A stretch of 64,000 nt of DNA from Haloferax sp046557615 (GTDB lineage Archaea > Halobacteriota > Halobacteria > Halobacteriales > Haloferacaceae). A program made the position numbers and the translations under genes. The number at the start of each line of letters is the position of its first letter. Position 1 is the first letter of the stretch. The notes under the pieces are model-generated. The model worked only from the letters and a program-made list of their open reading frames with translations. It was not told the DNA's origin and did not search any database. Shown here in pieces: positions 15,821 through 25,324 of the stretch. Location: contig NZ_JBKIII010000001.1 of NCBI RefSeq assembly GCF_046557615.1, forward strand, positions 1,302,001 through 1,366,000, in the 5' to 3' direction.

Positions 15821-18775
15821 TCAGTCGTCGTTGGAGACTTTCGCCGGTTTACGGCGGTCCGACCGCGGTCCTTCTTTATCCACGTCGGGGAGGTAATCGC
15901 GCAGATAGCGCCCGGTGTGTGAGTCTGGTTCCTGTGCGACCGATTCGGGGGTGCCACTGGCGACGATGGTGCCGCCGCCCGCGCCACCCTCGGGTCCGAG
16001 GTCGATGATGTGGTCGGCGTTCTTCACGAGGTCGAGTTCGTGCTCGACGACGACGACGGTGTTTCCGTTGTCCACGAGGCGCTGGAGTACGTCGATGAGT
16101 TTGCGCTCGTCTTCTTTGTGGAGGCCCGTCGTCGGTTCGTCCAAGAGGTAGAGCGTGTCTCCTCTCTGTCGCTTGCCGAGTTCTTCAGCGAGTTTGACGC
16201 GCTGGGCCTCACCGCCGGAGAGCGTGGTCGATGGCTGGCCGAGTTGCATGTAGCCGAGACCCACGTCGTGCAGAAGTTGCAGGCGGCGTCGAATCTGCGA
16301 GTTGCTCTCGAAGAACTCCAGTGCCTCATCGACTTCCATGCCGAGTACGTCAGCGATGGTCTTGTCCTTGTAGGTGACATCGAGCGTCTCGGTGTTGTAG
16401 CGCGCCCCGTGACACTCCTCACAGGGGACGTACACGTCCGAGAGGAAGTTCATCTCGATTTTGACCGTTCCCTGTCCTTTACACTCCTCACAGCGGCCGC
16501 CCTTGACGTTGAAGGAGAATCGGCCCTTCTCGTAGCCGCGCTGTTTCGAGAGCTTGGTAGAGGCGAAGAGTTCGCGCACGTAGTCGAAGACGCCCGTGTA
16601 AGTCGCGGGGTTCGACCGGGGTGTTCGACCGATGGGCGACTGGTCGATGAGTCGAACCGTCTCGATTTGGTCGTAGCCTGCGATTTCGTCGTGTTCGCCG
16701 GGGTCCACGGAGGTGTTGTCGTTCATCGTCCGCGCGAGACCCTTATACAGGATTTCGTGCATCAGCGTGGACTTTCCGGACCCGGAGACGCCCGTAATCG
16801 CGGTGAACGTCCCGAGTGGGATGGGCACATCGAGGTCCTTGAGGTTGTGTTGGCGCGCACCGAGGACGGTGAGTTCGCCGTCACCCTCGCGTCGTTCCTC
16901 GGGCACGTCGATGTCTTTTCGACCCGAGAGGTAATCGGCAGTCAGCGAGTTGTCGGCGGCGACGATATCATCAAAATCGCCCTGTGCGACGATTTCGCCG
17001 CCGCGCTTGCCCGGACCGGGGCCCATGTCGATGATTTCGTCGGCCCGGCGCATCGTCTCCTCGTCGTGTTCGACGACGATGAGCGTGTTACCGAGGTCGC
17101 GCAGGCCTTCGAGCGTGTTCAGGAGTTTGTCGTTGTCGCGCTGGTGAAGGCCGATAGATGGCTCGTCGAGGACGTAGAGAACGCCAACGAGACCAGAGCC
17201 GACCTGTGTAGCGAGGCGAATCCGCTGTGATTCGCCGCCGGAGAGGGTCGCCGCCTCACGGTCGAGGGTGAGGTAGTCGAGACCGACTTCCATCATGAAG
17301 CCGAGTCGGGCGCGAATCTCTTTGAGAATCTCTTGGGCGATGGTTTTCTCGCGCTCGGAGAGGTCGGCTTCGAGGCCTTCGAAGTGTTCCAGTGCGCCGC
17401 CGATAGTCATGCGGTTGACCTCGGGGAGCGAGGTGCCGCCGACGCGAACGTAGCGAGACTGTTCTTTGAGGCGCGACCCCTGACAGTCGGGACACGTCGT
17501 GATGGCCATGTAGTCCTCGATGTGGTCGCGCGTGCGGTCGGAGTCCGTCTCGATGAAACGACGTTCGAGGTTGGTGACGACACCTTCGAATGGGTGTTCC
17601 TTGTGGCGCGTGCCGTTCTTCGTCGTCCACTCGAAGACCACGTCTTCGGTCGTTCCGAAGAGGAACGCATCCTGAATCTCTTCATCGAGGTCTTCGAACG
17701 GCGTGTTCACGCTGACGCCGAAGTGGTCGGCCACACAGTCGATTTGTCGCCGGTAGTAAGTGCGGTTGTAGCTCCACGGCTCGAAGACGTGTTTGAGCTT
17801 TTGGGAGGGGTTGGTGACGATGAGGTCCGGGTCCACCTCTTTTGCCTTGCCGAGGCCCTCACACTCGGGACATGCCCCGTGCGGGCTGTTGAACGAGAAC
17901 GACCGGGTCTCGATTTCAGAGAAGCGGAACGACGAGTTGGGGTTGCCGAGTTCCTCCGAGAATTCGACGACGAGTCGGTCGTCGGCTTCACCCTCGTCGC
18001 CGAGTGCGCCCGTCGAACGCGTATTCGACGCGAAAGGCAGGTCTTCCGGCGGGTCGGGGACGATGAGTTTCAAGACGCCGTTTGCCTTGTCGAGCGCGGT
18101 TTCGACCGAGTCCGCAATCCGAGAACGCGACTCGGGCGAGACCTTGATGCGGTCGACGATGACGTCGATGGTGTGGTCGTAGTTCTTGTCGAGTTCGGGC
18201 GTCTCGAACGAGAGGTCGTAGGAGTCACCATCGACCTCGACGCGGGCGTAGCCTTCTGCGACGAGTTCCGAAAAGAGGTCTTTGAACTCGCCTTTCTGGT
18301 CGCGGGCGACCGGCGCGGCAATCATCGCGCGTGTGCCTTCGGGGAGTTCGAGGATTTGTTCGACCATGTCCTGTGCGGACTGCTCACCGACTTCTTCGCC
18401 CGTGATAGGGTCGTACTGCGTGCCGACGCGGGCATACAGCAGGCGAAGGTAGTCGTGAAGTTCGGTGACCGTCCCGACCGTAGACCGAGGATTGTTGGCT
18501 CCGTTCTTCTGGTCGATGGAGATGGCGGGAGACAGTCCCTCGACAGCCTCGACTTTCGGCTTGTCCATCTGCCCGAGGAAGTTACGGGCGTAGGCGGACA
18601 GCGACTCGATGTAGCGTCGCTGGCCTTCGGCGTAGACCGTGTCGAACGCGAGCGACGACTTCCCCGAGCCCGACAGTCCGGTGACGACGGTGAACGTCTC
18701 GCGGGGGATGCGGACGTCGAGGTCCTTGAGGTTGTGCTCTTCGGCACCACGAACCTCGATGTAGTCCTTGCTCAT
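15821..18775 (-). CDS. uvrA: UvrA, excision-nuclease damage-recognition ATPase
   Basis: The 984-aa protein is full length. It has two ABC ATPase modules: Walker A GLSGSGKSS near 34 and GVSGSGKST near 680, and signatures LSGGESQRIRLA and LSGGEAQRVKLA with Walker B VLDEPSIGLH and LLDEPTTGLH. The zinc modules (CPECEGLG, CPDCQGSR, CEECKGQG, CEECHGARY) that touch DNA are present. UvrA dimers find bulky lesions and load UvrB in nucleotide excision repair. UvrB and UvrC are not in the window. It lies next to sepF, an order I associate with Haloferax. Confidence 0.97.
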   Translation of the reverse strand: MSKDYIEVRGAEEHNLKDLDVRIPRETFTVVTGLSGSGKSSLAFDTVYAEGQRRYIESLSAYARNFLGQMDKPKVEAVEGLSPAISIDQKNGANNPRSTVGTVTELHDYLRLLYARVGTQYDPITGEEVGEQSAQDMVEQILELPEGTRAMIAAPVARDQKGEFKDLFSELVAEGYARVEVDGDSYDLSFETPELDKNYDHTIDVIVDRIKVSPESRSRIADSVETALDKANGVLKLIVPDPPEDLPFASNTRSTGALGDEGEADDRLVVEFSEELGNPNSSFRFSEIETRSFSFNSPHGACPECEGLGKAKEVDPDLIVTNPSQKLKHVFEPWSYNRTYYRRQIDCVADHFGVSVNTPFEDLDEEIQDAFLFGTTEDVVFEWTTKNGTRHKEHPFEGVVTNLERRFIETDSDRTRDHIEDYMAITTCPDCQGSRLKEQSRYVRVGGTSLPEVNRMTIGGALEHFEGLEADLSEREKTIAQEILKEIRARLGFMMEVGLDYLTLDREAATLSGGESQRIRLATQVGSGLVGVLYVLDEPSIGLHQRDNDKLLNTLEGLRDLGNTLIVVEHDEETMRRADEIIDMGPGPGKRGGEIVAQGDFDDIVAADNSLTADYLSGRKDIDVPEERREGDGELTVLGARQHNLKDLDVPIPLGTFTAITGVSGSGKSTLMHEILYKGLARTMNDNTSVDPGEHDEIAGYDQIETVRLIDQSPIGRTPRSNPATYTGVFDYVRELFASTKLSKQRGYEKGRFSFNVKGGRCEECKGQGTVKIEMNFLSDVYVPCEECHGARYNTETLDVTYKDKTIADVLGMEVDEALEFFESNSQIRRRLQLLHDVGLGYMQLGQPSTTLSGGEAQRVKLAEELGKRQRGDTLYLLDEPTTGLHKEDERKLIDVLQRLVDNGNTVVVVEHELDLVKNADHIIDLGPEGGAGGGTIVASGTPESVAQEPDSHTGRYLRDYLPDVDKEGPRSDRRKPAKVSNDD

Positions 18776-18881
18776 TCTGATTTCACTATGAACTTCGGGA
18801 CCGAATACCCATCGGTTCGGGTCATTTGACCCGCATGTTCGAGCCGCGAACGAACGTGGAAGCTCCGCGAAAAACAGCCGC

Positions 18882-19238
18882 TTAGGAGGTGATTTTCTTT
18901 CGTGAGATACTCACGCCGGTTGGCGTGATGATAATCTGGTCGTCGCCCTTTTGGACGATGTCGCCATCGACTTCGTGTGCGACCTGCTGGAGGTCGTCGA
19001 TGATGTGTTCCATCGTGCTGTCACTGGTCGTATGTCGCGTGATGTCCGCGATAACGAGGTCACCGTCGTAGACAGCGTCTTTGATGGCAATGACGTCTTG
19101 CTGGCCACCGATGTCCGCGATGTGGACCGAGATTCCGGCCTCGCCGCGGGCGGTGTCGAAGTCGTCTAAGTCGAGTTCGACGTAGTCCTCGGTTGTACGG
19201 GAACCCCCACCACCGAGAATCTTGCTCATGATGCCCAT
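18882..19238 (-). CDS. sepF: SepF, cell-division FtsZ anchor
   Basis: The 118-aa protein matches archaeal SepF (DUF552): MGIMSKILGGGGSRTTEDYVELDL, then ISVHIADIGGQQDVIAIKDAVYDGDLVIADITRHT and IQKGDD-type C-terminal strands. SepF tethers FtsZ to the membrane at the division site; archaea with FtsZ rely on it because they lack FtsA. The short N-terminal helix (GIMSKILGG) is the expected membrane-binding element. It is upstream of uvrA in the same direction, separated by about 100 bases. Confidence 0.93.
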   Translation of the reverse strand: MGIMSKILGGGGSRTTEDYVELDLDDFDTARGEAGISVHIADIGGQQDVIAIKDAVYDGDLVIADITRHTTSDSTMEHIIDDLQQVAHEVDGDIVQKGDDQIIITPTGVSISRKKITS

Positions 19239-19390
19239 AGTACCTACAACGGGACAACTGGGTTAGTTCTTGCGTCAGACGAGAGTCTAGTATTCGACAC
19301 TTTCACACGTGGAATTAGATTTTCGAGACGGAACCGGCGTCGGCAACCGGTTTCAGCGCGTGTTTTAGCATCCCCCTCGTCGGGGCGCGT

Positions 19391-20095
19391 ATGACATTCA
19401 GTATCTGCGTCCACGAGGAGTACACGGACGACGAGGGAGAGTCGCAACGACGGTTTGGCGTGGCCGTGACGACGCGCCTCCCCGGTGTCGGGACACTCTG
19501 TCCGTTTGCAAGTGAACACGGCGCGGTCGCAACACAGGCGCTCGTCAACGTCGAACTCGGAGCGAAGGGTATCGAACACCTGAACAACGGCCTCGGCGTC
19601 GAAGTCGCGCTCCAGTCGCTTCTCAGCAGCGACGACGGACGCGAGAAGCGACAACTCCACGGTGTCGGCGCGCAAGGAACGTTCGCCTTCTCGGGTGACG
19701 AGTGTCTCGACTGGTTCGGTCACGTCGAAGGCCCGAACTACACCGTCGCGGGCAACCTGCTCACCGGCGAGTCGGTCATCGAAGCGACAGCAGAGACCTA
19801 CGAATCCAGCGACCGCGACGACCCGCTGGCCAAGCGACTCATCGACGCACTCGAAGCAGGCCACGAACAGGGCGGCGACAAGCGCGAGGACCTCGAAATC
19901 CAGAGTGCGGCGCTCATCGTGAAGACGACAGAAGAGATGGTGATGGACCCGTACTACAACGACCTGCGCGTCGATGCGACCGAGACGCCGATTGTGGACC
20001 TCCGTGAGACGTTCGAGAAGGCGACACAGGGCTACGAGGCGGCCCTGGAGAAATACGCAGATGAGGTCGATAACGACGAGAACGCGGGCGCGTAG
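19391..20095 (+). CDS. DUF1028 family Ntn-hydrolase-like protein
   Basis: The 234-aa protein starts MTFSICVHEEYTDD and shows the DUF1028 pattern RFGVAVTTRLPGVGTLCPFA, GAVATQALVN, GVEVALQSLLSSDDGREKRQ and HGVGAQGTFAFSGDECLDWFGHV. The family adopts an Ntn-hydrolase fold; its substrate is unknown and autoprocessing is not established. It ends next to the convergent PUA-domain gene. The core family call is firm, enzymatic activity is not. Confidence 0.8.
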   Translation: MTFSICVHEEYTDDEGESQRRFGVAVTTRLPGVGTLCPFASEHGAVATQALVNVELGAKGIEHLNNGLGVEVALQSLLSSDDGREKRQLHGVGAQGTFAFSGDECLDWFGHVEGPNYTVAGNLLTGESVIEATAETYESSDRDDPLAKRLIDALEAGHEQGGDKREDLEIQSAALIVKTTEEMVMDPYYNDLRVDATETPIVDLRETFEKATQGYEAALEKYADEVDNDENAGA

Positions 20096-20575
20096 TTAGA
20101 CCGAAAATTCGAAGAGGTCGTCGCCGACGTGGTGAATCGACTCGATGACCTTGCCGGAGTCGCCTACGAGGTCGTCGCCGTCTTCGAGTGCGCGCCCGAC
20201 CGCGAGGACTTTTCCGTGGGTCTCTTCGGCGATAGCCACGAGGTCGCCGGAGGCGATGAGTTCGTCTGCTTCGGTGATACCCGGGCGCATCACGTCGGCA
20301 CCACTGGAGACGAACGAGACGGCACCCGAATCGACGGTCACGATGCGCTTTGTTGGTGGGAAGAGGTTCGCACCTTTGACCGTCAAGAAGGGTTCGTCGC
20401 CGATGTACATGACGGCGGGTTCGCCATCGACGAGGACGAGGTCGTAGTCGGCGTCGGCGAGTTCGACGTCTTCGAAGGCGTCACCGTCGAGTTCGACGCC
20501 GAGAGAGCCCTGAATCGAGGCTTTCAACGAGTCGATTTCGTCGCTTCGGAGGTGATGGCGAGATTTGACTTTCAT
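20096..20575 (-). CDS. PUA-domain RNA-binding protein (Tma20/MCT-1-like)
   Basis: The 159-aa protein begins MKVKSRHHLRSDEIDSLKASI, the pre-PUA module, and ends with a PUA domain (RIVTVDSGAVSFVSSGADVMRPGI, then GDLVAIAEETHGKVLAVGRAL). Archaeal homologues resemble eukaryotic Tma20/MCT-1, which act with Tma22/SUI1 in ribosome recycling and re-initiation. The ATG at 20575 is chosen over 20584 because MKVKSRH is the conserved start. It overlaps no neighbour but abuts the DUF1028 stop. Confidence 0.82.
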   Translation of the reverse strand: MKVKSRHHLRSDEIDSLKASIQGSLGVELDGDAFEDVELADADYDLVLVDGEPAVMYIGDEPFLTVKGANLFPPTKRIVTVDSGAVSFVSSGADVMRPGITEADELIASGDLVAIAEETHGKVLAVGRALEDGDDLVGDSGKVIESIHHVGDDLFEFSV

Positions 20576-20733
20576 ACACCACAATCGTCGCCCGTGGCCG
20601 ATAAATCGCCCGTTCCGTGTCGGCGTTCGACAGTTTTAGTCATCGAATGAGTCGGCAGTTAGCCCGTCTTCGTGTGACGCGCGTCGGACGCCGCGGAACA
20701 AACGATAAGTACGGCTGGAACCACCACATCGGT

Positions 20734-21036
20734 ATGTGGCGCTCCCGGACAAACCGGGACCGAACGACAGTCGTGTGCATTTCGTGTGGCGATTCTGTCC
20801 TTCGGTCGGCGGCGCGAGAATACGACAAAGAGGGGAACCGCTGGGAACGACACGGCAAGCGGTTCGAACACCTCTGTAAATCCTGCTACCGCGGGCTCTG
20901 CCATCAGCCACGCGAAGAGCTAGAATCTCTCCTCGTCGATATCGAAGAACACGGCACCTCCCAAGAGGAATTCCTCCACCGGTATTTCAGCGCCGTCAAA
21001 GAACGATACGACCCACCCGAAGAACACGAACGCTGA
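20734..21036 (+). CDS. DUF7562-type small zinc protein
   Basis: The 100-aa product begins MWRSRTNRDRTTVVCISCGDSV and has CISC near 16-19 and HLCKSCYRGLC, a two-Cys-pair zinc ribbon, followed by a charged helical tail. I recall this family as haloarchaea-specific and conserved. The frame opens at 20617 but the earlier residues are non-acidic shadow. It lies just upstream of the RNB-family nuclease, so a link to RNA or translation is possible but only by position. Confidence 0.72.
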   Translation: MWRSRTNRDRTTVVCISCGDSVLRSAAREYDKEGNRWERHGKRFEHLCKSCYRGLCHQPREELESLLVDIEEHGTSQEEFLHRYFSAVKERYDPPEEHER

Positions 21037-21138
21037 GGTTAGTCACCGAAACGTCGCCGATGCGATTGACGTGATTTATTCGTTTTTTCCAAGCGCGTGC
21101 CCGACACGCATTTCTCCCTGCCCCGTTTAGTCGGGGCT

Positions 21139-22458
21139 ATGTCAGACGACGCGCAGGCGTACGCCGGGACCGCCGAAGGGCAAGGGCCGGTCGAAATCGA
21201 CGCCGAACTCGCGCGACATCTCCAAAATAAGCGCGAGGAGCTATTCGAAGAGTTCGAAATTCGAGACCAATTCCCGCCAGAAGTGCGCTCGGAAGCACGC
21301 GCCCGCACCGAGGGTGTCGAAGCCGAAATCGAAGACGAACTCGAACACCGCCAAGACCTTCGAGACCTGACGACGTGGACCACCGACCCGGTCGACGCAC
21401 AGGACTTCGACGACGCAATCAGCATCCGTGAGAACGAAGAGACGTACACGCTGTGGGTCCACATCGCCGACGTGACCCACTACGTCCACCCCGGCTCGGA
21501 GATGTGGGCAGAAGCCGTCAAGCGTGGGAACACGGTGTACCTCCCCGCCTACACCATCCACATGCTCCCACCCCAACTCGCAGAGACAGTGTGTTCGCTC
21601 GTCCCCAACGAGGACCGACTGGCCCACACCGTCGAGATGGAAATCAAGAAGGACACCCTCTCGTTCGAGTCCATCGACATCTACAAATCTGTCATCCACT
21701 CCAACGAGCGCCTCACCTACACGCAGTGTGAGAACCGCCTCGACGACCCCGAACTCCCACTCCACGAGGAGAACACACTGGTCTACGACCTCGCAGACCA
21801 ACTGCACGAGCAGCGGAAAGAAGACGGGTCGCTCGTCCTCAACCCCAGCCGTGACCGCGCGCACACCATCATCGAAGAGTGCATGCTGAAAGCGAACAAG
21901 GCCGTCACGCACGAACTCATGTGGAGCCGCGGCGTCGAAGCCATGTACCGCGTTCACCCCCAACCCACGCCCGACCAGTGGGACAAGGCGCTCCGTGAGA
22001 TTACGGAACTCGACGGCGTGAGCATCAAGTCCACCTCGTGGGACGAACCTCGAAAGGCCGTCAACGACGCCCTCGAAAGCGCGAACTCGCGAACGCTCAA
22101 CAAGGTTCAGCGCGCCGTGCTCAAGGTGATGCCCCGTGCGAAGTACATGAACGACCCCTTCGGCGGCCACTACGCGCTCAACTTCGACATCTACGGGCAC
22201 TTCACGTCGCCCATCCGCCGTCTCTCGGACCTCATCAACCACTGGATCGTCCACGAGAACGACGTGCCCGAAGACCTCGTAGAACTCTGTGACCGGGCTT
22301 CTGACCGCCAGAAAGACGCCGAGACGGCAGAACGTCTCTACAAGCAGTTCCTCCAAGAAGTCGGCTTAGACCCTTACGCGGTCAACAACCGCGGCATCGT
22401 CACCATCGACGAAGATGGCGACGTCATCAACGACAAGGGTCTGCCGCCGAAAGAATAG
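21139..22458 (+). CDS. RNase II/R (RNB-domain) 3'-5' exoribonuclease
   Basis: The 439-aa protein is an RNB catalytic domain. DPVDAQDFDDAISI (about 85-98) gives the Asp cluster that binds catalytic Mg2+; later motifs FTSPIRRLSDLINHW and the long central region are also canonical. It lacks the cold-shock and S1 domains of bacterial RNase R, as is usual for halophilic archaeal versions. It degrades RNA from the 3' end; haloarchaea lack an exosome and depend on this enzyme type. The ATG at 21139 (MSDDAQAYAG) is preferred over 21097. Confidence 0.9.
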   Translation: MSDDAQAYAGTAEGQGPVEIDAELARHLQNKREELFEEFEIRDQFPPEVRSEARARTEGVEAEIEDELEHRQDLRDLTTWTTDPVDAQDFDDAISIRENEETYTLWVHIADVTHYVHPGSEMWAEAVKRGNTVYLPAYTIHMLPPQLAETVCSLVPNEDRLAHTVEMEIKKDTLSFESIDIYKSVIHSNERLTYTQCENRLDDPELPLHEENTLVYDLADQLHEQRKEDGSLVLNPSRDRAHTIIEECMLKANKAVTHELMWSRGVEAMYRVHPQPTPDQWDKALREITELDGVSIKSTSWDEPRKAVNDALESANSRTLNKVQRAVLKVMPRAKYMNDPFGGHYALNFDIYGHFTSPIRRLSDLINHWIVHENDVPEDLVELCDRASDRQKDAETAERLYKQFLQEVGLDPYAVNNRGIVTIDEDGDVINDKGLPPKE

Positions 22459-22536
22459 TCGTTGCGACGACTGACCACGTTCGAATGGCCCACACGGGCC
22501 GACTACAATTTTCGTCTTCCAGTGCGTTGTGAGCGT

Positions 22537-22764
22537 ATGAACCGATTGCATGTAGCACTCGCTGACGGCGCAGTTGGCTTTCTCGTCGCGTTCGCCGTCG
22601 GGAGTATCACCGGTGGCTGGAAGAACGGCCTGCGCGCAGGTATCGCAGGTGGTGTGATTTCCGCGGCGCTCACGTGGGTCATCTTCGGCCTCGTCGAAGC
22701 TGATACGATTGCGAACGAGACGACGATAGACGACGAGCGCGTGACCGTCGGGTGGAGCGACTGA
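22537..22764 (+). CDS. Small two-helix membrane protein
   Basis: The 75-aa protein begins MNRLHVALADGAVGFLVAFAV and has two hydrophobic segments, about 10-24 and 36-52, separated by GGWKNGLRAGIAGG. The tail is acidic (ANETTIDDERVTVGWSD). The composition and the acidic tail support a real halophile gene. The function is unknown. It follows the RNB nuclease by 78 bases in the same direction, possibly with its own promoter. Confidence 0.65.
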   Translation: MNRLHVALADGAVGFLVAFAVGSITGGWKNGLRAGIAGGVISAALTWVIFGLVEADTIANETTIDDERVTVGWSD

Positions 22765-22800
22765 CAGCGGTTCCGTGTCTGAACGCGATTCCGTGTCTGG

Positions 22801-23034
22801 CTACTGTTTGTGCGTAAAGAGGAGTACGTCGCCGTCGTGGGTCGTCACACAGAGGTCTAACATCATACTCAGTTCGAGACTGTTGTAGTCGTCCTCGCAG
22901 ACGACCAGGTCGTCGAAGGGTTTCTCGCAGGCCGGACAGGCGATAGCGACGGTGTTGCGGTAGGTGGTGACGCCGCCGCTGGACTCGTGAGGCGTGAGCG
23001 AGGAGCGAAGTTCGTCCAGTTCTTCGTCGTTCAT
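22801..23034 (-). CDS. Small zinc-binding protein (DUF7385-like, 'flagella cluster' type)
   Basis: The 77-aa protein starts MNDEELDELRSSLTPHE and contains IACPACEKPFDDLVVCEDDY then DLCVTTHDGDVLLFTHK. The CPAC...C...H arrangement resembles small haloarchaeal proteins labelled flagella cluster protein (DUF7385), but I assign it by memory only. No other motility gene is nearby, so the name should not be read as function. Confidence 0.6.
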   Translation of the reverse strand: MNDEELDELRSSLTPHESSGGVTTYRNTVAIACPACEKPFDDLVVCEDDYNSLELSMMLDLCVTTHDGDVLLFTHKQ

Positions 23035-23068
23035 ACGAGTATCCTGTGCAGTGAGGGTGTTTAATTCT

Positions 23069-23446
23069 TCACGGTCGAACACATTCGTCTTCCAATCCAC
23101 ACACCCATCGAAAGTGCGGATGAATCCACCCCAGTCGTGTCGTGTGGGTTTCGACCCACGACGCGGGGTCGCTCAGTTGTGAGGAGAGAACCTCGGCGTC
23201 CGATTCGCGTGTTCCTTCGCGGTCGAACGGAATCGACTCCAAGGTCTGCGAGGCAGGGTTGAAAAACACCGCGCGCTCGATGTCGGCAGAGAGACCGACG
23301 AGTCGCGCGCCGTTGGCGTCTTTCTGGAGGAGCGCCTGCGCCATTCGATGCTGGTAGACGCCTCGTCGCGTCTCGCGCAGCGTCGAGACGAGGTCTCGGA
23401 AGAGAGCAGAAGGGTCCGATGGCGGTTCACCCGGTTCTGTTTCCAT
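23069..23446 (-). CDS. Conserved hypothetical protein
   Basis: The 125-aa product starts METEPGEPPSDPSALFRDLV and ends with TRLGWIHPHFRWVCGLEDE. It is soluble, moderately acidic and has no signal, TM or metal motif beyond scattered His/Cys near the end. The segment MAQALLQKDANGARLVGLSADIERAVFFNP looks like a folded helix-strand core. I do not recognise the family. It is upstream of the zinc protein in the same direction. Confidence 0.55.
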   Translation of the reverse strand: METEPGEPPSDPSALFRDLVSTLRETRRGVYQHRMAQALLQKDANGARLVGLSADIERAVFFNPASQTLESIPFDREGTRESDAEVLSSQLSDPASWVETHTTRLGWIHPHFRWVCGLEDECVRP

Positions 23447-23539
23447 ACGATGGCCTTGCAATGATGCGTTAAGAGGGTCCGCCAAGGGCGGAGTGAAAGT
23501 GAACGATTCGGTGGAAGTGAAATCGTTGCCTGCGAGAAT

Positions 23540-25144
23540 TCAGTCGTCTGTGCCGAAGATGCCATCGAATTGCGCGAGTTTTACGCGGGCGTGGTCCACG
23601 AGCAGTTCAGCGAACTCTTGGTCGTTCTCGTCGAACGCGTTGGTCTCGCTGAACACTGCCTGGAACGTCCCAAACTCGCCAATCGGGACGGTTATGGCCG
23701 ACCGGTAGTCAGGGTCTGCGGGCGTGATATCCGACTCTCGAAGGTCGTCGACGACGATTGTCTCTTGGCGGTTGTACGCCCGTGCGGCGAAGGTCATGTT
23801 CTCTTCGAGAGAAGTCTTCTCGTAGTAGCCCTCGTTGTCGGTGTTGAGCTTCCACGCCTCTTGAATCAGGTAGCCATCCTGTTCGATATCGACCGCGACG
23901 AGGTCGAAGTTGAGGACGTTCTCAGCGGTTTCGATGAGCGTCTCGTAGACGGTCTGCTCGTCGGTCGATTGCTCGATTTTCTGTGCGGCGGTGTGGAGTG
24001 CCGTCAGGGTTTGCTCGCGTTCTTTTCGAACGGTAATATCGACGGCGGCCCCAACTGTCGCAAACACCTCGCCATCGTCGTCGAACAGGGGTGTGATTCT
24101 CGAGAGGTACACGCGCCGCCCTTCGACCGTCTCGACTTCTTCTTCGAGTTCGATGAAGTCGCCCGCAGCGATTGCACGCTCGTCGTTCGCTCTGAACTGT
24201 GCAGCGAGTTCCGGTGTGAACAGGTCTTCTGGACGCAACCCGGCGACATCCGCGTCGCTGTCGATAGTAAATCGGTCACGGTAGTTCTGGTTCATCAAGA
24301 TGAACCGACTCTCGGTATCGCGCATCCAGAGGGCGGCCTGCACGCTGTCGAGGACGCCCTGTAGCTGTCGTGTTTGCGCCTCCAGTTTTTGCTCGCGCTT
24401 CTTGCGCTCGGTGATGTCACAGAAGTAGACGTAGATACCATCGCCGTGTTCGGTGGGAAAGATGCGCTCTTCGAGCCACTGGCTGTCGTTGATATCCGAC
24501 TGGGCCTCGATTATCTTCGGGTCGCCAGTTCGGAGGACGCGCTCGTACTCAACGAGTGACTGGTCTGAGCTATGTTCGGCAAACGACCTACGGTAGCTCA
24601 TTCCGCACAGTTCCTCGCGCGAGAGTCCCGTGAGTTCGACCGCCTGCTCGTTCACGTCCGTGACGGTGAGCGAGTCGTCCAACTCGATGAATCCGTCGGT
24701 GATTTGCCGGAGCGTCAACCGTCGCCGCTGGCTGGCGCGTTCAGACTGGCGTCGGGCACGATACTGAGCGACGCTGTTGGTGATTCGATTGGCGAGAACG
24801 GTGTACTGGCTGGTACCACTCTCTTTTTGGATGTAGTCGGTCGCTCCCGCCGAAAGCGCGTCGGCAGCGACTTCTTCGGAGCCTTTGCCCGTAAACAGGA
24901 TAAACGGAAGTTCGGGATACTCCTCGCGGACTGCTCTGAGAAAGTCGATTCCGTTCTGTCCGGGCATATCGTAGTCGCTGACGACACAGTCGATATCGCG
25001 CTCGGCCAGTCGGGATAACCCATCTCCTGCGTTCGTCTCAGACTCCACGCTGAGTCGGTCGTTCTCGCGTTCGAGGAACACCGCAGTTAACTCCCCGAAA
25101 TTAGGGTCGTCATCTACGTGTAATGCTCGAATCACGCTCGACAT
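23540..25144 (-). CDS. Response regulator with REC-PAS-PAS-GAF architecture, no kinase domain
   Basis: The 534-aa protein has a receiver domain at 1-120: acidic DDD near 11-13, phospho-acceptor Asp in CVVSDYDMPG (D57), and Lys in YIQKESG. Two PAS domains follow, about 135-250 and 255-375, the second ending in the PAC-like VGAAVDITVRK. A GAF domain lies at about 385-530 (LTALHTAAQKIEQS...). No HisKA or HATPase and no HTH is present, so output must pass by protein contact or to a separate kinase. Haloarchaea have many such sensors. A TATA element at leaderless distance precedes the ATG. Confidence 0.85.
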   Translation of the reverse strand: MSSVIRALHVDDDPNFGELTAVFLERENDRLSVESETNAGDGLSRLAERDIDCVVSDYDMPGQNGIDFLRAVREEYPELPFILFTGKGSEEVAADALSAGATDYIQKESGTSQYTVLANRITNSVAQYRARRQSERASQRRRLTLRQITDGFIELDDSLTVTDVNEQAVELTGLSREELCGMSYRRSFAEHSSDQSLVEYERVLRTGDPKIIEAQSDINDSQWLEERIFPTEHGDGIYVYFCDITERKKREQKLEAQTRQLQGVLDSVQAALWMRDTESRFILMNQNYRDRFTIDSDADVAGLRPEDLFTPELAAQFRANDERAIAAGDFIELEEEVETVEGRRVYLSRITPLFDDDGEVFATVGAAVDITVRKEREQTLTALHTAAQKIEQSTDEQTVYETLIETAENVLNFDLVAVDIEQDGYLIQEAWKLNTDNEGYYEKTSLEENMTFAARAYNRQETIVVDDLRESDITPADPDYRSAITVPIGEFGTFQAVFSETNAFDENDQEFAELLVDHARVKLAQFDGIFGTDD

Positions 25145-25166
25145 TATTCAGCAATTCCAAGTTGGT

Positions 25167-25175
25167 GGATATAGT
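25167..25175 (-). promoter_or_regulatory. TATA element of the REC-PAS-PAS-GAF gene
   Basis: ACTATATCC on the minus strand is centred about 27 bases before the ATG at 25144, predicting a leaderless transcript. Confidence 0.5.
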
Positions 25176-25324
25176 AATTCTGTTCTGACAATGACAAACA
25201 CACGCATATTGGTCTGAATTGCCACACTTGTCAATGGGAAATGCTATTTATCCAAGGTTATTTGAGATTATCCGATAGTACGGCACCAGTTCGAGTGAGT
25301 CACTATCGAGTCTGCGCGCTCGTC

